Below, piece after piece: positions 12,277 to 24,106 of a stretch of 64,000 nt of DNA. The DNA is from Adineta steineri. Taxonomy: Eukaryota > Rotifera > Eurotatoria > Adinetida > Adinetidae. The DNA is taken from contig CAJNOI010000101.1 in the NCBI GenBank assembly GCA_905250115.1, positions 147,001-211,000 of the forward strand, written 5' to 3'. Within the stretch, counting starts at the first letter, position 1. Each line of letters opens with the position of its first letter. The notes under the pieces were generated by a model. The model was not told the origin of the DNA. It did not search any database and saw only the letters and a list, made by a program, of their open reading frames with translations. Position numbers and translations under genes: made by a program.

Positions 12277-14235
12277 TTTTTTTCTCTTTGTTTCGTTATG
12301 CGTATCTCGATAATGTATATATATTATTCTCAAGCAAATAGGTTAATATATATTCTCCGTCATTTTTCACTTCAGCGATTACAGCAAATAAGAAAACGAA
12401 ATGACTCAAGATTGTTTTTGCTTAATAGGCGAAATGATATATTCGCATGTTTCAGTAGTATACTAGTTACGTCCTCTGAGTATAGGGGTCTACTACCAAT
12501 AAATACTGAAGTACGCGTCAGGTGAGCATCAAGGTTCGAACTATTAGAATGATAAATAACGATGTATTACATGTTTATTTTCCTCAACTGTATTGTAGCG
12601 ACCTCTATTTTACAGTTCTATACAGAAGAATTTTACTCTGGAATGTTATGTAGATATGACGGAAGGGGCGTCGCTTAAGAATCGAGTATTATACGCATCA
12701 TGGTCGAATTTTTATATTCTTCTGTGAATATTTGTGAACATTCTACTGTAAATAGAAGAAGTTTTAGACAAAGTTCATTGAATAAGTAAGTAAAAAATTT
12801 TCTTATAGAATTTCTTTTAGTTATAAGGATATATCATAATAATATAGATAGTTATTATCATAGAGTTAAAAGAATAGAGACATCGTTTATGTTTAATATC
12901 AATATATTTTTTTAAATTAGAATAGTGTAGTCTTTGAATTTATGATTATCAATATTTCATTTTTAAAGAAAAAAAAGAATATTCGTATGTATATTTTTTG
13001 AAATAATTATATAACTAACTCTTCAAAAATTTAATGCAATCTATTTTTAATAAAATGACTGTATCTATTAACATCACAAGTAGTGTAGCTATAGTGATGA
13101 GTAAATATCAATCTTTGTCAAGTTAAAAATAATAAAATTGATTGATATAACTACTGTATTAGATGTATATTCAATCTATTCTATATGATAGTCCTTGATG
13201 ATTGCATTAAGCTAAAAACTACGAAATATTTGTTTTTTTTCTATACCAAAAAAAAGAAAATACTATATGTATTAATTATAAATCGCATGATGTGTTTTGC
13301 ATCGATTGACATTTTTGTTTTCAATCAAAAATTTGGATATTATGAATTTGATACTTTATACATTAAAAGTTAATTAACCGTTAAAAGTCATTAACTATCT
13401 TCATAAGACCTGTTGTTAACTTTAATATATTGTGTATCGAAAATTCTTCTATAGATATATCTAAGTTATTCGTTTCGCTGTATTAGCTACTTGTCAAACC
13501 TATCATATCGAATATTGAATATTGAATATTGACGTGAAAATGAGTACTTATTTTAAATGAAAGTTAATCATAAGATATACTTTATCAATTTTAGACAGTT
13601 CAAAGAACTTTGAAGTGCACAATAAAAAGATTATTTTTCAATGATAAACTTATTATTGAAGACATTTTGACAAATGACATTTTTTCATTTTTGAACTTAA
13701 TTCATATTATTGTCATAATACATATCTAATGATTTATATTGATAGTTCATATATATATATAAAGATACATATAAAGACAGGCGCAAAAAGAAAAAACAAA
13801 GTGTAAAGAAAACGAGGGTATAGACACGTCATATTACTCTCGTTTTTAGTTTTCTTCTTCTCTTCACATAAACTTATCATTATGATAAATCCTATCTAGA
13901 CTATTCAATTTTCATTATACGAAATCGTCAATCATATTTCGTACACTGTCGCATTCGTTGAATTGTCCAAATAATACGCCGTGAAAAAATGAACATTTTA
14001 CACGTACGCTTATGGATATCTTGCCGCATGTCAAATCGAAAGAGAAAGCAGACATGACGACGATATAAGAGAAGAAGAAGAAGAAGAAGAAAGGAAGGAA
14101 AGAGACAGAGGAGGGGCAGACAATAAGAAAAGTGAGGACGAATAAGATACCTGAAATATGAATTAAATAAGAATAGCAGGCGTAAAGCTTATTATGACAC
14201 AAGAAAAAAAAATGAACATTGAAATAAACTTAACA
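12277..14235. other. spacer between GRAMD1 and the Q/M-rich gene
   Basis: Both flanking genes are on the minus strand, so the left part should hold the GRAMD1 promoter and 5' UTR and the right part the 3' UTR of the Q/M-rich gene. A (gaa)n run lies at about 14072-14102 and a threefold ttgaata repeat near 13512. No credible gene was seen. Confidence 0.55.
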
Positions 14236-15087
14236 CTAAAGAGGAGGTCCAAGAAAACCAGGAGAAATTTTCCCACCTCCTGTCCAATCAGTACCGAGAC
14301 TGGGACCTGTTGGTCTAATTGGTGAAGAATATTGTACATGATGACCTGGCATACTTGCAGCCAAAGGAGCAGAAGCTCCTATATTATAATTACTTTGAAT
14401 TCGTTGTTGATGATGTGGTTGCTGTTGTTGTTGTTGCTGTTGTTGTTGTGGTTGTGCATATGGTGTGGAATAATTCATTCCATAAGGATAGGATCCATAC
14501 GATGCATATGTTCCTGCTTGCATTTGCTGTGGCATTGCCATAGGTTGAGAGCGTTGCATTTCTTGTGCCATCATCATTTGTTGTTGTTGTTGTGGCATAT
14601 ATTGTTGTTGCATCATCATATATTGTTGTTGTTGTTGTGGTAACATCATAGGTGCAAATCGTTGCATTGTCAAACGTTGAGATTGTGCCATCATTAGAGG
14701 ATACGATTGTGGTATTTGCTGTGGCATTACCATAGGTTGTATCTGCTGTTGTGGCATCATCATAGCTTGTGGTTGTATATAAGGCATTGCTGTGTAGTTA
14801 GGATAACCCATAGGTATAGATGATGCAGCTGCTGGTGATAATTGTTGAAAGGCAGGCATAGCTTGAGCGTAATGGCGTGGTCTATGAGGATGTCGATGAG
14901 GTGAATGATGTCTAACAGGTATAACAGGAGGAGGTAGTACAGTTGTTGGAGCAGGTCGGGCTCTTCGAAAGATACGTCTTCTACGTCTCTTTACACCTCG
15001 AGCTGCAGGTGGTACTACGCGACCAGGTGATGAAGTTGGCCTTATTGCTTGATATTCATAATACTCTTGAGAACTACCAAGACCCAT
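14236..15087 (-). CDS. Q/M-rich low-complexity protein, unknown function
   Basis: A single open frame of 283 aa from the first ATG (15087). The N-terminus MGLGSS fits an N-myristoylation signal (Gly2, Ser6). A basic patch follows (VKRRRRRIFRRARP, residues about 36-49), then a His/Pro segment, then a long Gln/Met tract with MMMPQQQ-type repeats and a polyQ run of about 10. The C-terminus GTDWTGGGKISPGFLGPPL is not low complexity and may be the conserved part. No domain is recognised; composition resembles prion-like, assembly-prone proteins. A five-codon upstream ORF (about 15112) precedes the start. It is divergent from CFAP97, with about 380 bp between starts. Confidence 0.6.
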   Translation of the reverse strand: MGLGSSQEYYEYQAIRPTSSPGRVVPPAARGVKRRRRRIFRRARPAPTTVLPPPVIPVRHHSPHRHPHRPRHYAQAMPAFQQLSPAAASSIPMGYPNYTAMPYIQPQAMMMPQQQIQPMVMPQQIPQSYPLMMAQSQRLTMQRFAPMMLPQQQQQYMMMQQQYMPQQQQQMMMAQEMQRSQPMAMPQQMQAGTYASYGSYPYGMNYSTPYAQPQQQQQQQQQQPHHQQRIQSNYNIGASAPLAASMPGHHVQYSSPIRPTGPSLGTDWTGGGKISPGFLGPPL

Positions 15088-15464
15088 TGCCTTTTTCAAT
15101 CGACCACTTTCATTATATTAGTAAATACATCAATTAGTCGTTTGTTTCACGCGTACTTTATAGAAAAGAAAAAGATAGAGAAAGAAGGGAGAGACAAGGA
15201 GAGAAAAAAAGGAGAACATTTTATTCTATGAATAAAAAAGGTATAATAAAGAAAAGCGAATAAGAAACGATAGAGAGAAAAAATAGTCACTGAGCCATAA
15301 CGAATGTAAATAGACTACACAGAGTGATACAGCCCCGATGTTTATGTTTCTGTCACTAACTAATCAATAATATGTATGCTAATAGAATAGTATGTATCAA
15401 GATTAGTATCTGATAATACGTCTCATTTCATTTCATTTTATACAGGTAAATCATTTTGTACGAT
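15088..15464. promoter_or_regulatory. shared divergent intergenic region
   Basis: This 377-bp gap separates the divergent starts of the Q/M-rich gene (-) and CFAP97 (+), so both promoters should lie here. A tttatacag acceptor-like site ends at 15445, 20 bases before the CFAP97 ATG. It could serve a 5' UTR intron or a trans-spliced leader. Confidence 0.45.
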
Positions 15465-16796
15465 ATGCTGAGAAAATCGAATGAAACATTACCACAAACG
15501 AGAGACTCATTCTATGATGATGGTGATGATGATGATAAAAATAATAACAATAATAATAACGATGATAACAATACAACGCCACGTCCTCCACAATTGATAT
15601 CATCAATACGAATAGTCACTTCTAAACCACCTGTTTACCGTCGACAAAGTCCAAATAGTAGTTCACCATCACCTTCATCAGGTTGTTCTGATCATGATGT
15701 GACGGATGTTTCATCATTAGCTGGTGATCATCAACAATTTGAACATAAGCAACATGACAATCACCGACGACATTCAGCTCATGAACAACATCATCCATTT
15801 CATCTTCAGTCAATGCGACACGTTTTATTAGGTTCAACAACTCCAACTAGCCGTCCGCCGTCTCCTGCACATCATCAACAACAATTAAATAAAAAACATG
15901 TTCGAATTGTTACAGATGATATAGATAAATCTCATCAACACCATCAATCTCAACATCGTCCACCATATATTCATAATCATACAAGAGATCATCGAAGAGT
16001 TCGTTTAACTTCATCGGCAATTAATCGTCAAAAACAACAACAAAAAATTGAACGTGAAAATTTGGTAAGAATAAAATTCTTTTGCAAAGAAAAAAAATTT
16101 ATATTAATATGTTCTCTTTCATCTTTCAACGTATGTCTCCTGTCTTATTTCTCTAATTGAGTCATTAAGATATATATGTTTATTAAAATGTTATTTTTCA
16201 TTCATTAGTTATTTCTGTTCAGTATAAAATTTTACTTTATATCCGATATTGTATTGATAAAAGTATAAACTATTGTTAAAAAAAACGACACTTACAGTCT
16301 ATTGTTCATTTCTCTCTCTCTCTCTCTGTCACAGCTGGAATACAACAATAGAATGACAATGAACAAAAACGTTTTTGTACATAAAAAAAATAACAATAGA
16401 TTATAGAATAATTTTTTTTTTATTTATTTTAAGAGATTATTGGACCGTCTTCAACAAACTCGTGCATCACGTGGAATTAAACGCGATGAACTTTTAGATA
16501 ATTATGACTATCAAATGGGTTATACAACATTTACAATGCCACCACCACCAGTTCCTCCACCACGTGCTCAACCTCTTACTCGGCCATCAAGTGCTACATC
16601 AATGGCCTCTAGACTTCCAACCTCACAAAAAAAATTGAATACTCAAAGTCGACCTTCTTCCGCTTCACACACAATAAATAGTAACAATGCACGTTCTCGC
16701 CCTAATTCAGCGTCTACATCATTACATGGTAGTAGTCGTTCATCATCATCGGCGCGACGACCTATATGGAATGATCGTTGGCAACAACATGAATGA
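15465..16796 (+). CDS. CFAP97: CFAP97 family ciliary protein
   Basis: Two exons, 15465-16064 and 16434-16796, join in phase 0 to 320 aa. The start is the ATG at 15465; the frame is also open upstream from a TTG. The N-terminal 190 residues are disordered (Asp/Asn run, Ser/Pro and His/Gln-rich). The diagnostic segment spans the splice: AINRQKQQQKIERENL joined to RLLDRLQQTRASRGIKRDEL, matching the KIAA1430/CFAP97 helical motif. The tail is Pro then Ser/Arg-rich (RPSSAS and RPNSAS repeats). CFAP97 proteins are linked to cilia and sperm axonemes. The 369-bp intron carries a (TC)n run near 16311-16328. Confidence 0.75.
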
Positions 16797-18724
16797 TTTT
16801 GATACTCTCTCTCTCTTTCTTAATATGTTGAATTTGGAGAAAAAAAAAGACATAAAAATTTCTTTCAATTGTGTTCATGTTTATGTAATTGTTGTTGGTA
16901 TTGTTTTTTCTTTGCATCATATTTTACTTTGTTGTATAAAAAAATATCAATTAAAAATCAAAGTGTGATATCAAATAAATTCTTTTTTGTTATACAATTA
17001 TTCGAAAAAACGAATGAACAAATTTTTATAATTTAAATATTTCTTTTGTTAAAATATCAAATGAACTTGATATATCGATATATGCATTATTGATAAGATC
17101 TTTGTCAATAACGATCATAATTGCTAATTGATAAAAGCACGCACTCATATTTAGCAATGGTCAAAAGGATGCCCTGATGAGTCTACTGTTAGAACAAAGG
17201 TTCACCATATTGATGTTTTGTAACGAATATCATTCAAACCTTGTTCTACTATATAAAAAATATCCTTCAACTAAGATTATAACGGATTCTATACTTCATA
17301 TAGAATTTACTATAAGTTCAAGGCTCATACTGTTGAGTTTTGAGAAAACGATTTGTAGTTCAATACAGTGTCTATTGAATTTTGTTAGACATATATATAT
17401 CCCATTTTTGTTTGTATTGATCAATCTTTTTTTTATTATAGATTATTCCTCTCGAAGTGTCCTATTTTTTATATTAGAAAAAAATATGATGAATCGTTCA
17501 TATCGTATGATTTGAAATGCTCTATTAAATGATATATGTGTTGTACTTCTTTCTTCTTCTTCGTCTTTTCACGCCTCGTTCAAACTAAACACTTAGTCAC
17601 AGACACTGTGTCAAATTTTATGTAGAACGACCTTATCGTTAAATTTGCCTCGTCTATATAAAAGTTGACGAAAGGCAAAGGTAGGCAGGCAGGCAATTGA
17701 AATTTAAACCAAGCGGTAAAAGAAAGTCCTTCTAAATAACTATTCTTTCCACTGACAAAAAAAAAACGAAATCGATTATTTCCTTAGAATTCGAATTTAA
17801 AATCGCCTTGGGTAGAACAATTTTTTTGAAATTTGTTTTCATTCAAAATTTTACTTTATGTTATATAACCAGTTAAATGTTTATTTCTCTGTCTCTTATA
17901 TATGCATCTTAAAATATATATATATATATATATATTGTGCGATGAGTGTTAGAAGGACATTGTTCATTAAAACTTTTTCATGGTATACTTACATTGAACT
18001 AAGGTCTATCTCACATGATATAAGGTAGAATTTGTTGTATAGAATATAATAAAATATATTTGTTCATAAATCATTTAGATTTGCGTGCAGTTCTTTTTTT
18101 GTAATCAATCAAACGATAACGGTACAAATCATTTATATCTCTGTGTATACGTATTTAATTGAGACGACACATGAAAGTATAGAATTTTAATCGATTTTAA
18201 ATAAGAATAGTGTGATGAGCTGAAACAATTATAATAAATTATAGAGGAAATTCTTATTAAATCAAACAATTTTTGATTGTGTCTTTCAATAACACATACG
18301 TCCTAAATATGCCTGTTAATATTGACCTATCAATTTTACCATAACCTCTTTCTTCTATAACCTCAATATACAATTTAAATGCTCTGTTAATTTCAATTAG
18401 GAAACGACATTATATAAATTGTTTTGACCGTAAACGAAAGACAAATTTGTTAATGAATTATTCATAGCATAAATATTTCTATGACTAAATATGCATAAAG
18501 TTTAATTATTGCAAAAAAAATTCCATTGTCATTATTTGTTCATTTTGATTATCGATGTATTGCATTTTTACGATAAATGATGATCGTCTCATATAAGTAT
18601 TTAACTTATCAAATTTAAATCCTGTAAAAAGTTTATATGTTTGTTTGATGAATCGATAAATGTGTTATGAATATTAAAACATGATTGTGATGAACAGCAG
18701 GAAATGCTTGACGCAGTATTGTGT
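16797..18724. other. gene-poor AT-rich spacer
   Basis: Nothing convincing is seen. A 112-codon frame at 17177-17515 is hydrophobic and AT-driven, without family resemblance. A (TA)n run lies near 17915-17935. Two genes converge on this spacer. Confidence 0.5.
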
Positions 18725-19003
18725 TTAAAGTGTTGTAACACGTGGTGATTTTGGTTCGAGTTGTTCATCACATAATCTTTCATAAAAATCTTCAATTTTT
18801 TCTATATCTTGATCATTTTCAATACTTGATGACGATGATGATGATTCATGAATTGATGATGCAACTTGTGTTAATATATGTTCAAATAGATCAACATCTG
18901 CATCCAACGCATTAAGTAAATGTGATAGATTACGACAAATACGTTTTAATGAAAGTAATAAAATTGAAACTGAATCCAATGTTGTTGATGAAGTCACATT
19001 CAT
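18725..19003 (-). CDS. small helical acidic protein, unrecognised
   Basis: A single-exon frame of 92 aa from an ATG at 19003. Residues 8-50 look like one or two amphipathic helices (LLLSLKRICRNLSHLLNALD, then DLFEHILTQVASSI). A polySer stretch and an acidic segment (ENDQDIEKIEDFYERL) follow. Size and helix content recall small adaptor or complex subunits, but no family is recognised. Codon use matches neighbouring real genes, unlike the surrounding spacer. Confidence 0.5.
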   Translation of the reverse strand: MNVTSSTTLDSVSILLLSLKRICRNLSHLLNALDADVDLFEHILTQVASSIHESSSSSSSIENDQDIEKIEDFYERLCDEQLEPKSPRVTTL

Positions 19004-22000
19004 GATCGTTTTTAAACTATTCGTCTAGTCATATTAATGATAATACAAAAAAGGGAAAAAAGAAGAATGAATTCTTTTCTTCTGTGTATGTGACATACAT
19101 AATTAATATCATATTCAATGAATATGTATTTTCATCATTTTTGACATTTATTTCATAATAGAACAAAAAGAAAATTATCCAGAGACTATAGAGATAGTTC
19201 TTTCAGAAAGAAAAGAATATCTTATTAATAACAAGGTCAGATATTTCAACTGTCTTTTTGTTTGACAATGACATTGTATTGAGAGATTAACGATGTTATG
19301 AGAGAGAAGAAAAAAAGATAGAATAGTAATTGATTGAGTATTCCATACAGAATTGTAAAGTATTGTTTTTGTTAAGAAAGTCGATCAATTTTAATAATAG
19401 ATGAGATCTATTTATTTATTTAATTTTCATAACAACAAAATATATATTCACTTTCTACTATTTAATTGATTCATATGAATTTACTAATATTTTTTACGAA
19501 AAAATTGTTTAAAATTTTTCATTTTTAAAAACTAGATCTTATCAAACATTGCATTATAAAAAAAATGCCTTAATTGAATTTTATCAAGTAAGAACATTTT
19601 CAATTGAATTAAAAAGGAAAATATCGAAAATCGATCAATAAAATACAGATAGGTAAAATGAATGAATAATAAATCTACTCATTTGTAAAATGATCAGACA
19701 ATAAAAATGTCAAATTTATAACGTATTCTTATTCAGATAAAGAATAAGAATAAGATATTTGAATAATTGTGTAAGTCTTATATCTCGGATTTTTTTTATT
19801 CGAACAAGATAAGAACATTTGTTTAAATAAAAATCAATTAATTTACAAATATTTCTTTCATCAGTTGATAGTATTTGCTACATCACTTTTTTCAAATTGC
19901 TTGGTGAAAAAAGAATCTTTACTTAGTTTTAGATCAAGAACAAATACAATCAGATCAGTATGCGCATATTCTATAAATGAGATCACATTAAATGGGTTCA
20001 TTTTAAAGATGGGCAAGTCAAGTCGTAAATTGTATGTCGTATAAACTTTTTATACACTTCAGTTTTGGTTTCTAATTTGAGAATATAATAGGAAGATGTA
20101 ATTAAGAACAATAATTATTTCCACAGAGTATAGATGTATTATGAAATGAAAAAACGTTTTGGGAATGTTGAAAGTCCTTTCCAGTATTTATTGGTTATCG
20201 CACTTCCCAATAATTTCTTGAAAGAAAATATGCGGATCCCTTTATTTTATAATAATTAAATTTGTAGATAATTCAACAAAATAAAATAGGAAAATTATTA
20301 ATCGGTCAGTAAAATAACTGAAATGGTCAGTAAAAACTATGAAAATGAGCAGTAAAAATATTAAATAGTCAGTATTTAGATTATCACTCTTGCAAGCAGG
20401 AGACTAGCAAAAATCTGATTTTAATCGATCAAAATAGGACAATGTTAATGAATTCCAGTATTTTTCCCTTTTTAAATAAATGTCTACTAATTTTTTGAGA
20501 TAAGGAGTCCAAAGAGATATCGAGCACCTCAATTTTCAACACAAATCTCAGAAAAACGTATTTTATGATCACCGGTACTAAAATTCATTTTTATAAAATT
20601 ACTTTATTTTAATTGCTAGTTTAAGTGAAAACATAGTGAAAATCAAAATCTCTTTAACCCTCTTTTCAAATGAGTGATAATCGGAATACTGACCAACTAA
20701 GCTCTTAACTGCTTATGTTCATAGTTTTTACTGACCATTTCAGTCATTTTACTGACCGAGTAAATGATAGTCAATAAAATAATACATTTTTTCTTCTAGT
20801 TATCCGCTGAAATAGAACGAAAGTATCATATCTTGATCCTTCAAGAATAAAATAAAACTTAATGGGAGCTGATTTGAATTTTGACTTGCCTGTCTCTGGT
20901 TCATTTGATCTATAAATATTAATAAACAACAGCACATGGAAGATTTGCTTATTTGCATGAATTTCAATAAGACAATAAATGTAAGAGTAACTACATTGAA
21001 TATGGTGATTTATTATAATATGATAATCTTCACTGTTAAATGATACTACGTAATTGATTTCATCTACTTTCATCTAATTCGGATTTTGTCGAAATAAAAT
21101 ACTATAGTGTAATTCATATAGTTTCATGAGTCTTAATTCAAAAACACCTATCATTTGATGATAAAGGACTTTGGTTCTAGAATAGTTTATTTCCAATCGT
21201 CTTATTTTTCTTTGCAGCTATTATGAAAAGTAGCCAAAGTAAAAATCGATTGAAATCAGAACACTTGAATAATATATTATGAATAAACCAACATCCTGAT
21301 ATTTTCTAATTTAAATTTCATGTGCAAATAATAATACGCGTTGAAAAAGCTGAAGATTCTGCAAAAAAAAACTTATTAATTTCGATGTCATTTTAGTTTT
21401 ACTAAATATACTATATGAAGATCGAATTGATGTAAAAAAAGAGCATCTGGTTTTTTTATTATAATTTATTTACAAACTTCTTCCCAAAATAATCTTGTTC
21501 TTATCAAGTGTATATGTTCATATGAAATTTTGATGCAAAGTTTTCTTTTTCGTATTATATCAATATAAACAATTTAAATATGAAGTTACATATTAAAGAT
21601 ACCTACAAAATAAAATGTAATTGATTAATACGATGCGAAACAAAATACTTCTGTGTTCCTTCGTTTAAATACCTTTTCTTTATCAATTTTTCGTGCGAGA
21701 TTCGATTTGCTTACAGGAAGCATCTCAAAAACACGATTCTGACCATAGACTTTTTTTTCGTACTTCGGGATAATTAAAACGAAAACAAAAAGTAAACGTT
21801 AGGCGTCGTTTTCATCTAAAAAATATTTTATAACTGAAAATACAGCTGACGATAGATAACGATTCATCAGCATTGTTCCAATCTATGTTATTTTAAATTC
21901 TCGATTCTAGGACAAATTTGAATGCTAAAAAATCTTAAAATCGTCATCTAGTAATAATTCATGAGATTTGTAAGTGAACACACATTATAATAGAATAGTA

Positions 22001-22182
22001 TTTGGTTTAATTTGAGATTACATGTTTTTTTTCATGTGTAAAATCTAATATGAGACAAATTATTCGAATATAAGATCAAATTGATTTGTTTATTTAATAT
22101 GAAATATCTTACATACTACAAATCATTCATATTTGCGGAAAATAATATACAAAAAATCTATTCCAAGTATATAAAAGCTTTT
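19004..22182. other. long gene-free region
   Basis: More than 3 kb without a supported gene. It contains the inverted-repeat element at 20303-20758. A 100-codon minus frame at 20771-21073 has an ATG but no recognisable features. The rest is AT-rich. Confidence 0.55.
20303..20758. mobile_element. MITE-like element with 87-bp terminal inverted repeats
   Basis: The left arm (20303-20389) begins cggtcagtaaaataactg and the right arm (20672-20758), read in reverse complement, begins cggtcagtaaaatgactg. The match runs about 87 bp and both arms end in gattatcactc. Each arm carries the word ggtcagtaaaa twice. The interior of about 280 bp has no ORF. This is the form of a non-autonomous DNA transposon; target-site duplications were not clear. 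Confidence 0.75.
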
Positions 22183-23845
22183 TTATTCTTGAGAATAGTA
22201 AGGACATTCTTTTCTTAAGTGTCCTGGTCGTCGACATTTGTAACATTTACGTCGTTGAATATCTCTTCTACTAGGATATGGAGGAGGATGAGAATATGGA
22301 CATGGTCTTAGAAAAGGTGGATACATAGGTGATGTATGATTCTGAATAGGAGATGAAAAAGATTTGTAAGGATGATAATGTTGTAGAGTATTAGAATTTA
22401 TTGGTGCTGAAAGTTGATCGAATATATTCCAAATATCTTCGTGTTCATTGATAGTATTCATTGTTGATATTAAATCATTTGATGTTGATGTATCACAATT
22501 AATTAAAGATGAAGATGAAGAAAGTAAAGTCGTATGTTTATTCAGTGATATATCCATAGGAGTATTAAGTGATAGAACTACTGTTTCTTCAGTTGTTTCA
22601 TTAATATTACTATGATCTCTAGTAGACGAAGTTGGTGACACTGCTAGTTCAATACTTAAATGATCATTAGTATGATTATTATCTTCATCTAAAATGAAAA
22701 TTTATTTTTATGATTAATTCGATATTTTATCTGTTTATATTACCTAGAGATAAATCAATACATGTTGCTGATGATGATGTAAAATATTCATTTTGAAATT
22801 TTTGAAGTACGTCATTTGTAAAAAAACGTCGATTTAAATTAGTATTAATTGACGATGATATTGGACATGAACAAAGTCTTGGACTACGTCGTTGAAATTC
22901 TAACCATGATGGTAGTGCATATTTAACTGTTTCACATAAATTAAAACCAGTATCAAAATAAAAATGATATGTACCAGGAAAAATAACGACTAATTCATTT
23001 ATTTTTTGTTCAATATAATAATATTCTATGGAATGTAATTGAAGAAATGAAGGTTTAATAAGAAGAGATTTATGTTGTAGAGGTGATAAACAAGATGATA
23101 TATCAGAAAATAATTTTAATTCATTGACTAATTCTTCTAATTTAGCATAGGATGATGGATGAATTATATACCAAATTTTTGGAGCACCATGATGAAGATA
23201 ATTTAAAGATATAAGATCATGTTCATCGATATGAAGACCAACAGAAGTTGACCACATACCAATATGAAGAAAAGGTGTTGTTACTCCTATAAAATCAAAT
23301 TAAATAATAATTTTCGTATTGATATATCGTTTATATTATATAATTTGTAATGTACCTGGAATTGGTTTTGGATAATATTTGAGTAATGAAGGTAATTGCG
23401 TCATATTGAAAACATTTTCTCGTTTTGCAAATAAACTATCATCAATATTTGGTACATATAATGATATATTATTCGGAATTGTTAACCAAAAATATTCTGT
23501 AAAACTATTACTTATTTCATCTTTCACACGATATGCATCACTTTCAGCAGTTATTTTACATTCTTCATATGTCATAAGACGTCGTTTACTTGTTTCATAA
23601 TTTTGTATATAAAAAACATCGGATTGATGAGATGAACGAATTATTTCTTGTTTTATATAAAATTTTATTTGACGTAATTCATATGGATTTTTTGTTAATG
23701 GTGACCATCGACTAGGAGGTATTATTTTGACAGCACCAAAACGTCGTTGAAGACTAGTTTCATGATGAGCTAGATAAACTGGTAATAGTTTCCATTGCTC
23801 AAATGTTGGCGTCAATGTTGGTATAAATTTTATACTATCTATCAT
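22183..23845 (-). CDS. KDM4-like JmjN/JmjC protein with C-terminal CCHC zinc knuckle
   Basis: Three exons, 23845-23356, 23286-22744 and 22688-22183, join in phase to 512 aa. JmjN lies at about 5-45 (FIPTLTPTFEQWKLLPVYLAHH). JmjC follows at about 164-300 with GMWSTSVGLHIDEHD, LNYLHHGAPKIWY and the YHFYFDTGFN segment. The Fe(II) ligands (His-x-Asp and the later His) and the 2-oxoglutarate Asn and Lys appear present. The KDM4 zinc site (C-x5-H and CSC) is kept. Residues of the methyl-lysine pocket differ from human KDM4. There is no PHD or Tudor; instead a Ser/Thr-rich linker ends in a CCHC knuckle, CYKCRRPGHLRKEC. Likely a chromatin demethylase or a divergent relative acting in the nucleus. The start at 23845 leaves JmjN at the very N-terminus. 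Confidence 0.8.
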
Positions 23846-24034
23846 GTTCAGGTCAATATGTTGTTGAACGGACACTCACTCGTGTACTTAATGACTGTCG
23901 AAAATAAACATACGTATTCAACCGTGACTTGACATTTTTTTTTTTTCGTTTATTCTTTCTTTTTCGTTTTTCTTTCACATACAGTCTCTTTTTACTATTA
24001 TAGTGAGTAAAACGACGTCGTTCAGATTTATCAT

Positions 24035-24106
24035 GGGGATATAGCTCAGTGGTAGAGCATTCGACTGCAGATCGAGAGGTCCCTGGTTCAATCCCGGGTG
24101 TCCCCT
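24035..24106 (+). tRNA. tRNA-Cys (GCA)
   Basis: A 72-nt cloverleaf. The acceptor stem ggggata pairs with tgtcccc (one G-T pair), and the discriminator is T. The D arm is tagctcagtggtagagc. The anticodon arm ttcga-ctgcaga-tcgag gives anticodon GCA at 24067-24069. The T arm is cctgg-ttcaatc-ccggg and contains the B box ggttcaatccc. A T run at 24109-24118 is the Pol III terminator. No intron; CCA is not encoded. Confidence 0.95.

Noticed and set aside
13915-14202. 95-codon minus-strand frame next to the Q/M-rich gene 3' end
   Set aside because: It opens from a TTG and contains a Phe run from a (gaa)n repeat; likely 3' UTR.
14319-14643. Val- and Leu-run frames opposite the Q/M-rich gene
   Set aside because: Antisense translation of CAA/ATG repeats; shadows of the real minus-strand gene.
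17177-17515. 112-codon plus-strand frame with ATG
   Set aside because: Hydrophobic, AT-driven composition, no family signature, no splice partners and no match to codon use of nearby real genes.
20771-21073. 100-codon minus-strand frame beside the MITE
   Set aside because: It has an ATG but no recognisable domain, and its end abuts the repeat; not enough to call a gene.
22183-23845. Calling the JmjC protein catalytically dead
   Set aside because: A first look suggested a lost distal His in FDTGFN, but the iron His corresponds to the one in YHFYF, which is kept; only the substrate pocket differs.
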